Shown here: positions 34,217 through 41,805 of the stretch, in pieces | Layout of the letters: every line of letters begins with the position of its first letter | Numbering within the stretch: the first letter of the stretch is position 1 | Assembly (NCBI GenBank): GCA_039908535.1 | Contig: JAMOAW010000063.1 | Location: forward strand, 1 to 41,805 | Origin: JAMOAW01 sp039908535 | GTDB lineage: Bacteria > Pseudomonadota > Magnetococcia > Magnetococcales > JADFZT01 | Reading direction: 5' to 3' | DNA length: 41,805 bases | Made by a program: the position numbers and the translations under genes | The notes under the pieces: generated by a model | The model's database searches: none | What the model was told of the DNA's origin: nothing | Seen by the model: only the letters and a program-made list of their open reading frames with translations

Positions 34217-35249
34217 GGGGCAAGCTCCCCAAAATCAGCCGCCAGATGTTGAACAGGTGATTCGTTTGGCACAAGAAAAATTAGCAAACCTGATGCCAAA
34301 CGGAAAAGGACTGTGGACAGTGGTGTTCATCGTCATCGCCATCCTTTGGTTGTCATCGGGTATTTATGTGGTTGGACCAGATGAAGAAGGGGTCGTGGTG
34401 CGCTTTGGTCGTTATGTGCAGACCACGGGTTCTGGTTTGAACTACCATTTGCCCTATCCAGTGGAGAGTGTCTACAAACCCAAGGTTACCCAAGTACAAC
34501 GGATTGAAATTGGCTACCGTTCCAGAGATCGTGCCATGGTGGATGTCCAAGGAGAATCTTTGATGCTGACCGGCGATGAAAATATTATCGATATCGATAT
34601 GAGCGTTCAATACCGTATCCATAATGCCGCCGATTATCTGTTTAATGTGCGCAATCCCACCGCCGATCCCTTTACCGTTGTGCGCAATGCCGCTGAATCG
34701 GCCATTCGCCAAGTGATTGGACGCAGCAAAATTGACGATGCGTTGACCACTGGCAAGGCATTGATCCAAGAAAATACCAAAAAGGCCATGCAAGACATTT
34801 TAAATCTTTATCAAAGTGGTCTGTTGATCACGGCGGTTCAGTTGCAGCAAGTTGCACCCCCTCAAGAAGTGGTGCATGCCTTTAAAGATGTCGCGAGTGC
34901 CAGAGAAGATCGGGAGCGGGCCATCAACGAAGCCGAAGGGTATTCAAACGATATTCTACCCAAAGCCAAGGGTGAGGCCGCAAGACAACTTCAAGAGGCT
35001 GAAGGGTATAAATTGGCCAAAGTCTCTCGAGCAGAGGGCGAAGTCAAACGCTTTTTGGCGTTGCTCACCGAGTATAACAAGGCTAAAGAGGTGACCAAAA
35101 CGCGTCTCTACCTGGAATCTATGGAAGAGGTCTTGACTGGCATGAATAAGGTTTTGGTTTCCCCAAACGCCAGTAATGGTGTTCTGCCATTTTTGCCATT
35201 AAATCAAAAAAATGGTCAGCAGCCTCCACAGACTGGAAAGGGAGAATGA
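34185..35249 (+). CDS. hflK: HflK, SPFH/prohibitin-type FtsH protease regulator subunit
   Basis: Up to 354 aa. HflK and HflC form a membrane complex enclosing the FtsH protease and modulating its turnover of membrane proteins. Visible features: the family segment PPDVEQVIRLAQEKL near residue 20, one membrane span (VVFIVIAILWLSSGIYVVG), the SPFH domain (VVRFGRYVQTTGSGLNYHLPYPVE, split in the family consensus) and a long coiled-coil region (AREDRERAINEAEGY, LQEAEGYKLAKV). The usual Met-Trp-Asn and Gly-rich N-terminus is missing; its place is taken by hairpin repeat R6. The start is unclear: GTG 34185 is inside a stable stem, GTG 34257 and ATG 34292 are alternatives, and none has a good ribosome site. 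It overlaps hflC by 4 bp. Confidence 0.88.
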   Translation: MGGFIPQGLTWGQAPQNQPPDVEQVIRLAQEKLANLMPNGKGLWTVVFIVIAILWLSSGIYVVGPDEEGVVVRFGRYVQTTGSGLNYHLPYPVESVYKPKVTQVQRIEIGYRSRDRAMVDVQGESLMLTGDENIIDIDMSVQYRIHNAADYLFNVRNPTADPFTVVRNAAESAIRQVIGRSKIDDALTTGKALIQENTKKAMQDILNLYQSGLLITAVQLQQVAPPQEVVHAFKDVASAREDRERAINEAEGYSNDILPKAKGEAARQLQEAEGYKLAKVSRAEGEVKRFLALLTEYNKAKEVTKTRLYLESMEEVLTGMNKVLVSPNASNGVLPFLPLNQKNGQQPPQTGKGE

Positions 35250-36127
35250 GCATGAATAGGGATGCTATAAAACAATTTTATGTAGCAATCGGTGTAGTTG
35301 TCATGTTGCTATTAACGCAGGGGGTATTTACAGTTCATCAGGTTGAACAGGCGTTGGTGGTGCGCCTTGGCAAACCCAATCGGGTTCTCCAAGAGCCTGG
35401 ACTGCACTTTAAACTCCCTTTTTTCATTGAAGAGGTGCATATTTTTGATCGGCGGCTTTTGGTCTTTGAACAAGATCCGCAAGAGGTTCTCTCGTCGGAC
35501 AAGAAAAACTTAAAAGTCGATAACTATGCCCAGTGGAAAATTGTGGATCCGTTAAAATTTTATCAAACTGTTCGCAATGAGCTGGGCGGGATCTCTCGTC
35601 TGAACGATATCATCTATTCCAATCTACGAGAGGTATTGGGGCAATATACCATGATGGAAATTGTGGCTGGCTCACGTTCCGATTTGGTGGACATCATGCG
35701 TAATGAGGCCAATAAACAGTCCAATCAATATGGCATTGAAATTGTCGATATTCGGATTAAACGCACGGATCTGCCACAAGAAAACTCCAAGGCCGTCTTC
35801 CGTCGCATGCAAACCGAACGGGAACGTCAAGCCAAGCAGTATCGGGCGCAAGGGGAAGAAGAGGCTGTAAAAATTCGCGCCCGTGCCGATAAAGATCGGG
35901 CGGTTCTTTTGGCAGAATCCTACAAAGCCGCCCAACAATTGCGTGGTGAAGGAGATGCCGAGGCCACCTCTATTTATGCCAACGCCTATAACCTGGATAC
36001 GCAATTTTATGGCTTTACACGTACCTTGGAAGCTTATAAAACCGCTTTAGCCAGTGGCACGACCCTGGTATTGGAACCAAATGGATTTTTCCGGTATCTG
36101 CAAGGCCTTGATCCGGGTGTGCGGTAG
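35246..36127 (+). CDS. hflC: HflC, SPFH/prohibitin-type FtsH protease regulator subunit
   Basis: 293 aa, partner of HflK. One N-terminal membrane span (VAIGVVVMLLLTQGVFTV), SPFH domain starting VEQALVVRLGKPNRV and GLHFKLPF, then the IVDIRIKRTDLPQEN motif typical of HflC and a charged coiled coil (MQTERERQAKQYRAQGEEEA). The ATG at 35246 makes an ATGA overlap with hflK. A second ATG at 35252 is better placed relative to AAAGGGAG (7 bases) and may be the real start. Confidence 0.93.
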   Translation: MSMNRDAIKQFYVAIGVVVMLLLTQGVFTVHQVEQALVVRLGKPNRVLQEPGLHFKLPFFIEEVHIFDRRLLVFEQDPQEVLSSDKKNLKVDNYAQWKIVDPLKFYQTVRNELGGISRLNDIIYSNLREVLGQYTMMEIVAGSRSDLVDIMRNEANKQSNQYGIEIVDIRIKRTDLPQENSKAVFRRMQTERERQAKQYRAQGEEEAVKIRARADKDRAVLLAESYKAAQQLRGEGDAEATSIYANAYNLDTQFYGFTRTLEAYKTALASGTTLVLEPNGFFRYLQGLDPGVR

Positions 36128-36204
36128 GGTATTCTTTAACTCTCTTCTTTGTTGAACACAGTTACCCACCTTTCACAGAGAAGAGGATGATCAAGGAATC
36201 GCTA

Positions 36205-36396
36205 ATGGTTGACTTTTTTACCGCTTTAGGACTCGTTTTGATCGTAGAAGGGGTGCCTTATTTTTTGGCTCCAGAAAAGATGCGCCAATGGGTCTTAAAT
36301 ATTGCCTTGCTGCCGGATTCTTTCTTGCAGAAAACGGGACTTATCCTTATGGTCTTGGGTCTCATGATCATTTATATGGTACGAGGATTGTCATAA
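36205..36396 (+). CDS. DUF2065 small membrane protein
   Basis: 63 aa with two hydrophobic helices (FFTALGLVLIVEGVPYFL and TGLILMVLGLMIIYMV), matching the DUF2065 family commonly found right after hflC. The function is unknown. The ATG at 36205 is preferred to 36187 because AAGGAA lies about 6 bases upstream and family members start close to this point. It abuts the next gene directly (TAA followed by ATG). Confidence 0.82.
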   Translation: MVDFFTALGLVLIVEGVPYFLAPEKMRQWVLNIALLPDSFLQKTGLILMVLGLMIIYMVRGLS

Positions 36397-36960
36397 ATGC
36401 CGTCTCTTTCTGATAAAGGCTTGGATGGGGCTCGTGTCGATATGGCCATGGCGCGCAGACGTCCGTTGACCATTCAAAAAACGCTTACAGCCTCCTGCCT
36501 TGAGGTTGACACAGAGGAGTCTTTCTCCTCATCTCTCCCTAGATTTGGCCCCGTCGAGGTGCTATTATCGGCGAGTCGTGCCGATGAAGATATTCGGGTG
36601 GTGGGGCGGTTGACGACTCTCGGATGGTTAACCTGCTCGCGTTGTCTGGAAGAATTTGAATGGCCATTGGAAGTTTCGGTAGATCGGCTATACCGGATTG
36701 GTCATGATCCCAGTTTTCTGGTTCGCGAAAGCCAAATGGTCAACGATGTGGTTTTTTTAAAAGATGGTTTTTTATCGGTGGTTCGGCTGGTCTCCGAGGA
36801 GTTAATTTTGGCCTTGCCTATGGTTCCATTGTGTGATACCGAGTGTCGTGGTTTGTGTATCAGTTGTGGTGAAAATTTAAATCAGGGTGTGTGTAACTGT
36901 GCTGGGGTTGAGGGAAATAATCCCTTCGATATTCTCAAGTCGTGTCCCATTGTTGGGTAA
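36397..36960 (+). CDS. yceD: YceD/DUF177 family protein linked to 23S rRNA accumulation
   Basis: 187 aa. The family pattern TCSRCLEEFEWPLEV (middle) and the C-terminal CDTECRGLCISCGENLNQGVCNC-type cysteine cluster are present (cysteines at about residues 148, 152, 156, 159, 167, 169). YceD proteins are encoded before rpmF across bacteria and affect large-subunit rRNA levels. The ATG follows the DUF2065 stop without a gap. Confidence 0.88.
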   Translation: MPSLSDKGLDGARVDMAMARRRPLTIQKTLTASCLEVDTEESFSSSLPRFGPVEVLLSASRADEDIRVVGRLTTLGWLTCSRCLEEFEWPLEVSVDRLYRIGHDPSFLVRESQMVNDVVFLKDGFLSVVRLVSEELILALPMVPLCDTECRGLCISCGENLNQGVCNCAGVEGNNPFDILKSCPIVG

Positions 36961-36985
36961 TTTTTTACTAAAGGAGTTTTAGTTC

Positions 36986-37168
36986 ATGGCCGTACCTAAA
37001 AAGAAAATTTCCTCTGCCCGTAGAGGTGCTCGCAATTCTCATAGTGCCCTCAAGGCCCCCAGTCTTTCAGTTTGTCAAAATTGTCAAGAACCCATCATGC
37101 CTCATCGTGTTTGCCAAAAGTGTGGTTGGTACGATGGACGTAAAGTTTTTGAGGTTAATGTTGAATAA
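36986..37168 (+). CDS. rpmF: 50S ribosomal protein L32
   Basis: 60 aa, the full expected length. It begins MAVPKKKISSARRGARNSH and carries a zinc-type CQNC...CQKC pair followed by GWYDGRKVF. A good ribosome site (AAAGGAG) precedes the ATG at 36986. It lies between yceD and plsX, the standard arrangement. Confidence 0.96.
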   Translation: MAVPKKKISSARRGARNSHSALKAPSLSVCQNCQEPIMPHRVCQKCGWYDGRKVFEVNVE

Positions 37169-37212
37169 AAGATTTTCACGCGATGTTTACGGTGCTGAAA
37201 TGAGGTGAGTCG

Positions 37213-38241
37213 TTGTCCATTGCAACTGTAGCTGTGGATGCCATGGGGGGGGATCATGCGCCCCGAATGGTCATTGAAGGCGTGCTGATGGCGGCCTTGC
37301 ATAATCCGCAGGTCGCCTTTGTGCTGGTTGGTCTGGAAGAGGTGATTCTCGAAGAGTTAAAACGAGCAGGTGTTCCAGCCGATCGTTTTATGATTCAACC
37401 AGCCAGTGAAGTCGTCGGAATGGGTGAAAAACCCGCCCTGGCGTTACGCAACAAGAAAGACTCTTCTTTGCGTGTATGCGCCAACATGGTCAAAGAGAAA
37501 CGTGTGGATGCCTTTGTCTCCGCAGGCAACACAGGGGCTTTGATGGCGACTGCCAAATATGTCCTCAAGACCTTACCGGGTATTGATCGGCCCGCCATTG
37601 CCTCGGTGGTGCCCTCTATTCCTGGTCGCACCTTAATGTTGGATTTGGGTGCCAATGTGGATTGTACGGCGGATCATTTGTGTCAATTTGCCCGCATGGG
37701 TCGCGTCTATGCCCACACCTTGTTGGGTTTGCAAAATCCACGCATCGGTTTGTTAAATATTGGCGAAGAGTCGGTTAAAGGCAACGAAGTTGTCAAACTG
37801 GCTGGAGAACGATTAAAAGTGTTGGAACCCAATTTTATTGGCAACGTAGAGGCCAATATTATTTTTGTGGGGGGTGTGGATGTAGTGGTTTGTGATGGAT
37901 TTGTGGGCAATATCAGTTTAAAAACCGGGGAAGGCGTGGTACAGATGTTGGCCCATTTTCTTAAAGAGGCTTTTTCTCACTCTTGGTTTGCCAAATTGAG
38001 TTATCTGGTCGCCTCTCCAGCCTTAAAACGTTTTCGTGCCAAGGTGGATCCCAGAAAATTTAATGGGGCATTATTGCTCGGCTTAAATGGTATCGTGGTT
38101 AAAAGTCATGGTTCTGCGGATGCCTATGCCTACTCTTATGCTTTGCAAGTGGCCATAGATTTAGCTGTGAATCGTGTAAATGAAAAAATTTGCAATGCCC
38201 CTTTTTATGAGGTGGCGGCAGCACCCTCAGAGGATGCATAA
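37213..38241 (+). CDS. plsX: Phosphate acyltransferase PlsX
   Basis: 342 aa. It converts acyl-ACP to acyl-phosphate for phospholipid synthesis. Conserved segments are VAVDAMGGDHAP at the start, DAFVSAGNTGALMA, LDLGANVDC, NIGEESVKGNE and VCDGFVGNI. The start is a TTG at 37213 with GAGGT six bases upstream. The stop overlaps the fabH ATG by one base. Confidence 0.96.
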   Translation: MSIATVAVDAMGGDHAPRMVIEGVLMAALHNPQVAFVLVGLEEVILEELKRAGVPADRFMIQPASEVVGMGEKPALALRNKKDSSLRVCANMVKEKRVDAFVSAGNTGALMATAKYVLKTLPGIDRPAIASVVPSIPGRTLMLDLGANVDCTADHLCQFARMGRVYAHTLLGLQNPRIGLLNIGEESVKGNEVVKLAGERLKVLEPNFIGNVEANIIFVGGVDVVVCDGFVGNISLKTGEGVVQMLAHFLKEAFSHSWFAKLSYLVASPALKRFRAKVDPRKFNGALLLGLNGIVVKSHGSADAYAYSYALQVAIDLAVNRVNEKICNAPFYEVAAAPSEDA

Positions 38242-39254
38242 TGGATCGACCCACTGTTTTAATCACAGGAACAGGTTCCTATTTACCTAACAAATGTTTA
38301 ACCAACCACGATCTATCTTTGATGGTAGATACGACAGACGAATGGATTCAGGCTCGCACAGGCATTCTGGAGCGTCGAATCGCCGCACCTGGGGAGTTGA
38401 CATCCGATTTAGCGGTTCAGGCGGCGCGTCAGGCGATGGCAGCGGCCGAGATCGGACCGACCGATTTGGATTTAATTTTGGTAGCCACCACCACCCCAGA
38501 TTTGGTTTTTCCCTCGACGGCCACGTTTGTACAACAAAAATTGGGGGCCAATGTCATTCAGATACCGGCCTTTGATATTCAAGCCGTTTGTAGTGGTTTT
38601 ATCTACGCGCTCACGGTGGCAGAAAAATTTATCACCGCGGGATCTTGTCGCCGGGTGTTGGTCATCGGAGCCGAGACCTTCTCCCGCATTGTCAATTGGG
38701 AGGATCGCAACACCTGTATTTTATTTGGCGATGGGGCTGGTGCGGTCATTTTAGAGGCAGGTCCCCCCTCTCCTGATTCCGCTTCTAAAAGAGGCATTCT
38801 TGCCACCCATATCCACGCCGATGGGGGTTATGCCCATTTACTCAATGCCACTGGAGGTGTTTCTAAAGGGGCAGAAGAGGGGTTGGATCCTCGAATCAAA
38901 GGGGTTGGTTTTGTACAAATGCGCGGGAATGAAGTTTTTAAACAAGCGGTCAAAGTGTTGGGGTCTATTGTTGATCAAACCCTGGCAGCGAGTGGTTATA
39001 ACCAAGCGGATATCGATTGGTTGGTTCCGCATCAGGCCAATATTCGCATCATTGAAAGCACCGCCAAGCGATTGGGGATGGATATGAACAAAGTGATCGT
39101 CACCGTGGACCGGCATGGCAACACCTCGGCGGCCAGCATCCCTCTGGCTCTGGATCAAGCGGTACGAGATGGTCGAATTCAAAGGGGCCATTTGGTCATG
39201 TTAGAAGCCTTTGGTGGTGGCTTTACCTGGGGATCGGCTTTGCTGAGGTGGTAA
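38241..39254 (+). CDS. fabH: 3-oxoacyl-[ACP] synthase III (FabH)
   Basis: 337 aa. It starts fatty acid elongation by condensing acetyl-CoA with malonyl-ACP. The catalytic Cys is in DIQAVCSGFIYAL (about residue 117), His in WLVPHQANIRII and Asn in DRHGNTSAASIPLAL. Family landmarks TGILERRIA and GDGAGAVILE are present. It overlaps plsX by one base and ends the lipid operon. Confidence 0.96.
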   Translation: MDRPTVLITGTGSYLPNKCLTNHDLSLMVDTTDEWIQARTGILERRIAAPGELTSDLAVQAARQAMAAAEIGPTDLDLILVATTTPDLVFPSTATFVQQKLGANVIQIPAFDIQAVCSGFIYALTVAEKFITAGSCRRVLVIGAETFSRIVNWEDRNTCILFGDGAGAVILEAGPPSPDSASKRGILATHIHADGGYAHLLNATGGVSKGAEEGLDPRIKGVGFVQMRGNEVFKQAVKVLGSIVDQTLAASGYNQADIDWLVPHQANIRIIESTAKRLGMDMNKVIVTVDRHGNTSAASIPLALDQAVRDGRIQRGHLVMLEAFGGGFTWGSALLRW

Positions 39255-39282
39255 ATTTGTTTTGTAAAGAAAGTTGATTCCT

Positions 39283-40059
39283 ATGGAAAAAATTATATTA
39301 TCCTTTAAAGGGAACGTTCGAGGAGAATTTCTCTTAAATAAAAATCTCCTCACCATTGGACGCAGTTTTACCAATGATATCCCTATTGATAATCTTGGTG
39401 TTTCCAGAGAACACGCACGTATTTATAAAAAAACAGATGGACTTTGGATTGAAGATCTCAATAGCAACAACGGAACCTATGTCAATGACATACGATTAAA
39501 AGGCCATACGCCTCAACTGATTAAAATTGGGGATATCCTCTTAATCGGAAAACATCATTTAGAAATACAGAGCAGCAAAGAGGGGGATGAACTTGGAAAA
39601 ACGGGCCAAAAAGAAGAAGTCGCCTCGCAGCCCAAAAATATTTCTGCCTTGGAGGGGACCGTCTTTATGTCCACTCCAAATCCCCAGCCCAATACCGTTC
39701 TCAATCTTCCCAATCAACAAAAATCTTCCCAAAACTTAAATCGCACAGGTACGTTCTCTCACGCCTCTTTGGTACTTCTCAAAAATAGTAAATCCTTGGC
39801 CAGTGGTCGAGATCATTTTGACCTTGGTGAGGAGTCTCTCACCATCGGCAAGAGTCCGAATGTCGATATTCGTCTTTCTGGTTTTTTTATAGGTTCTTTT
39901 GCCATTCTTATTGTTAAAGAAAAAGATGGTTACCATGTAACCCCTATGGGGGGATGGATCAAGCCAAGATTAAACGGACAAAAATTAACACAGACTAAAA
40001 AATTGAACCATGGCGATATTTTAGAATTGAGAGGATATCGGTTTCAATACAATATTTAA
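39283..40059 (+). CDS. Double-FHA-domain protein
   Basis: 258 aa. The first FHA domain (about residues 15-95) is canonical: LTIGRSFTNDI, SREHARIY, and NSNNGTYVND, the residues that bind phosphothreonine. A Gln/Asn/Ser-rich linker (about 100-160) leads to a second FHA-like domain (LTIGKSPNVDIRLS, LNHGDILEL). In the second domain the SxxH motif is replaced by IGSFA, so it probably does not bind phosphate. It likely reads Thr phosphorylation by a Ser/Thr kinase; one is encoded at 8835-12653 (link is inference). The ATG at 39283 is used; a TTG nine bases earlier is possible. Confidence 0.85.
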   Translation: MEKIILSFKGNVRGEFLLNKNLLTIGRSFTNDIPIDNLGVSREHARIYKKTDGLWIEDLNSNNGTYVNDIRLKGHTPQLIKIGDILLIGKHHLEIQSSKEGDELGKTGQKEEVASQPKNISALEGTVFMSTPNPQPNTVLNLPNQQKSSQNLNRTGTFSHASLVLLKNSKSLASGRDHFDLGEESLTIGKSPNVDIRLSGFFIGSFAILIVKEKDGYHVTPMGGWIKPRLNGQKLTQTKKLNHGDILELRGYRFQYNI

Positions 40060-40102
40060 AAATTTATTTTTTTTAAAAAGTTTTTTTTGTAGGTTATAAC
40101 GC

Positions 40103-41641
40103 ATGAGTGAGACAATCATCAAACCATTTATCCTGATTGTAGATGACATACCGGAAAATCTAGATGTTCTTTATGCGACCCTCAGGGCGACCTATACTGT
40201 TCGTACTGCGCTGAATGGTCCGTTGGCCTTAAAACGGGCCAATATGGACCCGCAACCTGATTTGATTCTTTTAGATGTGATCATGCCTGTGATGGATGGT
40301 TATGAAGTGTGTCAACAGCTAAAAAGCACTCCCCGCACCAAAGAGATTCCCGTTATATTTATCACCGGTAAGACACAAACAGAAGACGAATTAAAGGGAT
40401 TGAAGATGGGGGCAGTGGATTATATTCATAAACCCATCAGTCCACCGATTGTTCAGGCCAGAGTGGCGTTTCATCTGGCTCTCAAAAAGGCCCATTTAGA
40501 ACTCCAAGAAAAAAACAAATCTCTTAATGAATTTAATAGACTTCTTTCAACCAGCCTAAAAGAGTTATCGATTGCCAAAACAGAGGCTGAGGAGGCCACG
40601 CGCCTCAAAGATAAATTTGTCTCTCTTGTGGCCCATGATCTGCGCTCCCCCTTAAGCTCTATTTTAGGCTTCATTCAATATATTATAGAAGATAATGAAA
40701 ACCAAATAGTTCCAGAACATTTAACCATGTTGCAGCGCGCCTTTTGCAGTGGCCAAAATTTAATCAAAATGGTTGAGGAAATTTTGGATATTGCCAGATT
40801 GAAGAGTGGAAAAATTATTTTAAAAAAAACTTTTTTTGATGTCCACTCGTTTATACAAACTATTTTAAAAAGAGTCGAGTATGAAAAAACAAATAAAGGG
40901 GTTCACATCCTTGCAACGATTCCAGAAGGGATGCGCTTGTATGGGGATATTGACCTTATAGGAGAGGTATTGCAAAATCTTTTAACCAATGCCATTAAAT
41001 TTAGTACATTTGGAGATACAATTCATATTGGAACACCAAAAGAGGAACTCTCCTCTATTGTCATTCAAGATCAAGGGGTTGGCATCCCAGATCACATCAT
41101 ACCTAAATTATTTAACATGGCGGAAAAGGTGTCAACACCGGGTACTTCAGGTGAAAAAGGCACGGGGTTTGGACTGCCTTTTAGTTTCGACATCATGAAG
41201 GCCCATGGGGGTCAGTTAGAGGTGGATTCGACGTTTGGCAAAGGCAGCTCATTTAAAATGGTGTTTCCTTTGGTGCAACCAAAAATTTTGGTTGTCGATG
41301 ATGAAGAGATCTACCGAGACATATTGGTTCAGACCTTAAACGTCTTGAACATAGATATCCTGGAGGCCGATCATGGCGCAGAGGCCTGGGAAAAAATTAT
41401 ACAACACGAACCCCATTTAATTTTAGCGGATGTTTTTATGCCGGTCATGGATGGTTTTCAATTATTAGAAAAATTAAAACAGAGCGATAAATACAAACAT
41501 ATTCCGATCATTTTAATCACTGGACATCAAAACACAGATATTAAACTACGCGCCCTGCGGATGGGAGCCACTGATTTTACCAACAAACCGATCAATCTGG
41601 ATGATTTTTTTCCGCGTATACGTTATTTAATGGGTATCTGA
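40103..41641 (+). CDS. Hybrid sensor histidine kinase with REC-HisKA-HATPase-REC layout
   Basis: 512 aa, no membrane span, so cytoplasmic. The N-terminal receiver domain has FILIVDDIPENL with phosphoacceptor Asp in LILLDVIMPVMDG and a Lys in YIHKPIS. A coiled-coil linker follows, then HisKA with VAHDLRSPLSS, HATPase with N box LLTNAIKFS, G1 DQGVGIP and G2 GTGFGLPFS. The C-terminal receiver has ILVVDDEEIYRD, LILADVFMPVMDG and FTNKPI. Both receivers keep their key residues. The input is probably through the N-terminal receiver from another kinase. Its gene follows the FHA gene by 43 bp; no output regulator is adjacent. Confidence 0.92.
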   Translation: MSETIIKPFILIVDDIPENLDVLYATLRATYTVRTALNGPLALKRANMDPQPDLILLDVIMPVMDGYEVCQQLKSTPRTKEIPVIFITGKTQTEDELKGLKMGAVDYIHKPISPPIVQARVAFHLALKKAHLELQEKNKSLNEFNRLLSTSLKELSIAKTEAEEATRLKDKFVSLVAHDLRSPLSSILGFIQYIIEDNENQIVPEHLTMLQRAFCSGQNLIKMVEEILDIARLKSGKIILKKTFFDVHSFIQTILKRVEYEKTNKGVHILATIPEGMRLYGDIDLIGEVLQNLLTNAIKFSTFGDTIHIGTPKEELSSIVIQDQGVGIPDHIIPKLFNMAEKVSTPGTSGEKGTGFGLPFSFDIMKAHGGQLEVDSTFGKGSSFKMVFPLVQPKILVVDDEEIYRDILVQTLNVLNIDILEADHGAEAWEKIIQHEPHLILADVFMPVMDGFQLLEKLKQSDKYKHIPIILITGHQNTDIKLRALRMGATDFTNKPINLDDFFPRIRYLMGI

Positions 41642-41730
41642 ACAAGGTATCCGCCCCCCTTCCCCTAGGTCGCAAAGCAACACCATTTAACCGTGGTCGT
41701 CTGTTTTTTGATTTTATTATTTAAAAAAAA

Positions 41731-41805
41731 AGGGGTCTGGGGGATTGCCCCCAGGGTTTTGCTTTTGCTTTTGCTTTTGCTTTTGCTTTTGCTTTTGCTT
41801 TTGCT
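41731..41805. repeat. Hairpin repeat cluster R7 with (TTTTGC)n microsatellite
   Basis: Module A (GGGGTCTGGGGGATTGCCCCCAGGG) sits next to eight perfect TTTTGC hexamers from 41757, running off the window end. In R1 and R2 the same position has a decayed TTTTG-type tract. This shows that module A is normally followed by a hexanucleotide repeat array of variable length. Confidence 0.85.

Noticed and set aside
40060..40102. Terminator between the FHA and hybrid kinase genes
   Set aside because: The T-rich gap has no GC-rich stem in front of it; the two genes may be cotranscribed.
41731..41805. CRISPR-like array
   Set aside because: Units are 6 bp without spacers, and the hairpin modules are dispersed rather than regularly spaced; no cas gene is present.

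Overview
The window reads as chromosomal DNA of a Gram-negative, probably deep-branching proteobacterium. The evidence is an outer-membrane secretin, hflK-hflC followed by a DUF2065 gene, a yceD-rpmF-plsX-fabH operon, and a comF gene divergent from a BioC-like methyltransferase gene. A magnetotactic Magnetococcales-type relative is possible, but nothing here proves it. No rRNA, tRNA, CRISPR array, phage or intact insertion sequence was seen.

Layout. (1) 1-2360: comF (-), a SAM methyltransferase (+) and an unknown Gly/Cys-tailed protein (-). (2) 2449-6376: a clear promoter and a 1279-residue FAD/Fe-S oxidoreductase. (3) 7064-20819: an MSHA-type (type IVb pilus/T2SS-like) assembly cluster: secretin MshL, a large Ser/Thr kinase with two seven-bladed WD40 propellers, a bitopic TPR protein, ATPase MshE, platform protein MshG, an MshI/PilN-like protein, an MshJ/PilO-like protein and an MshK/PilP-like protein. 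Most of these genes overlap or abut. (4) 20841-24387: an ABC-2 permease without an adjacent ATPase, a small TPR-like protein, and a multi-membrane-span TPR protein resembling GT-C/TMTC O-glycosyltransferases. (5) 24523-25605: a secreted two-domain beta-rich protein with its own promoter and terminator. (6) 32130-25712 (-): a four-gene operon encoding an FGE-sulfatase-domain membrane protein, a periplasmic SH3/VWA protein, a LolD/MacB-like ATPase and an FtsX/LolC-like permease. This set resembles the TagR/TagS/TagT plus PpkA-VWA envelope sensor that controls threonine phosphorylation in type VI secretion, but no T6SS gene is present. (7) 32527-39254: housekeeping genes trmJ, rsmE, hflK, hflC, DUF2065, yceD, rpmF, plsX, fabH. 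(8) 39283-41641: a double-FHA protein and a REC-HK-REC hybrid kinase.

Two themes connect the regions. First, parts of a Ser/Thr phospho-signalling system are scattered through the window: a eukaryotic-type kinase in the pilus operon, a TagRST/VWA-like envelope module, and an FHA reader. Second, a mosaic family of GC-rich hairpin repeats (seven clusters) with AT-rich or TTTTG-type spacers sits at gene boundaries. It appears to have invaded the 5' ends of mshE and hflK and to supply the C-terminal tail of the GT-C-like protein.
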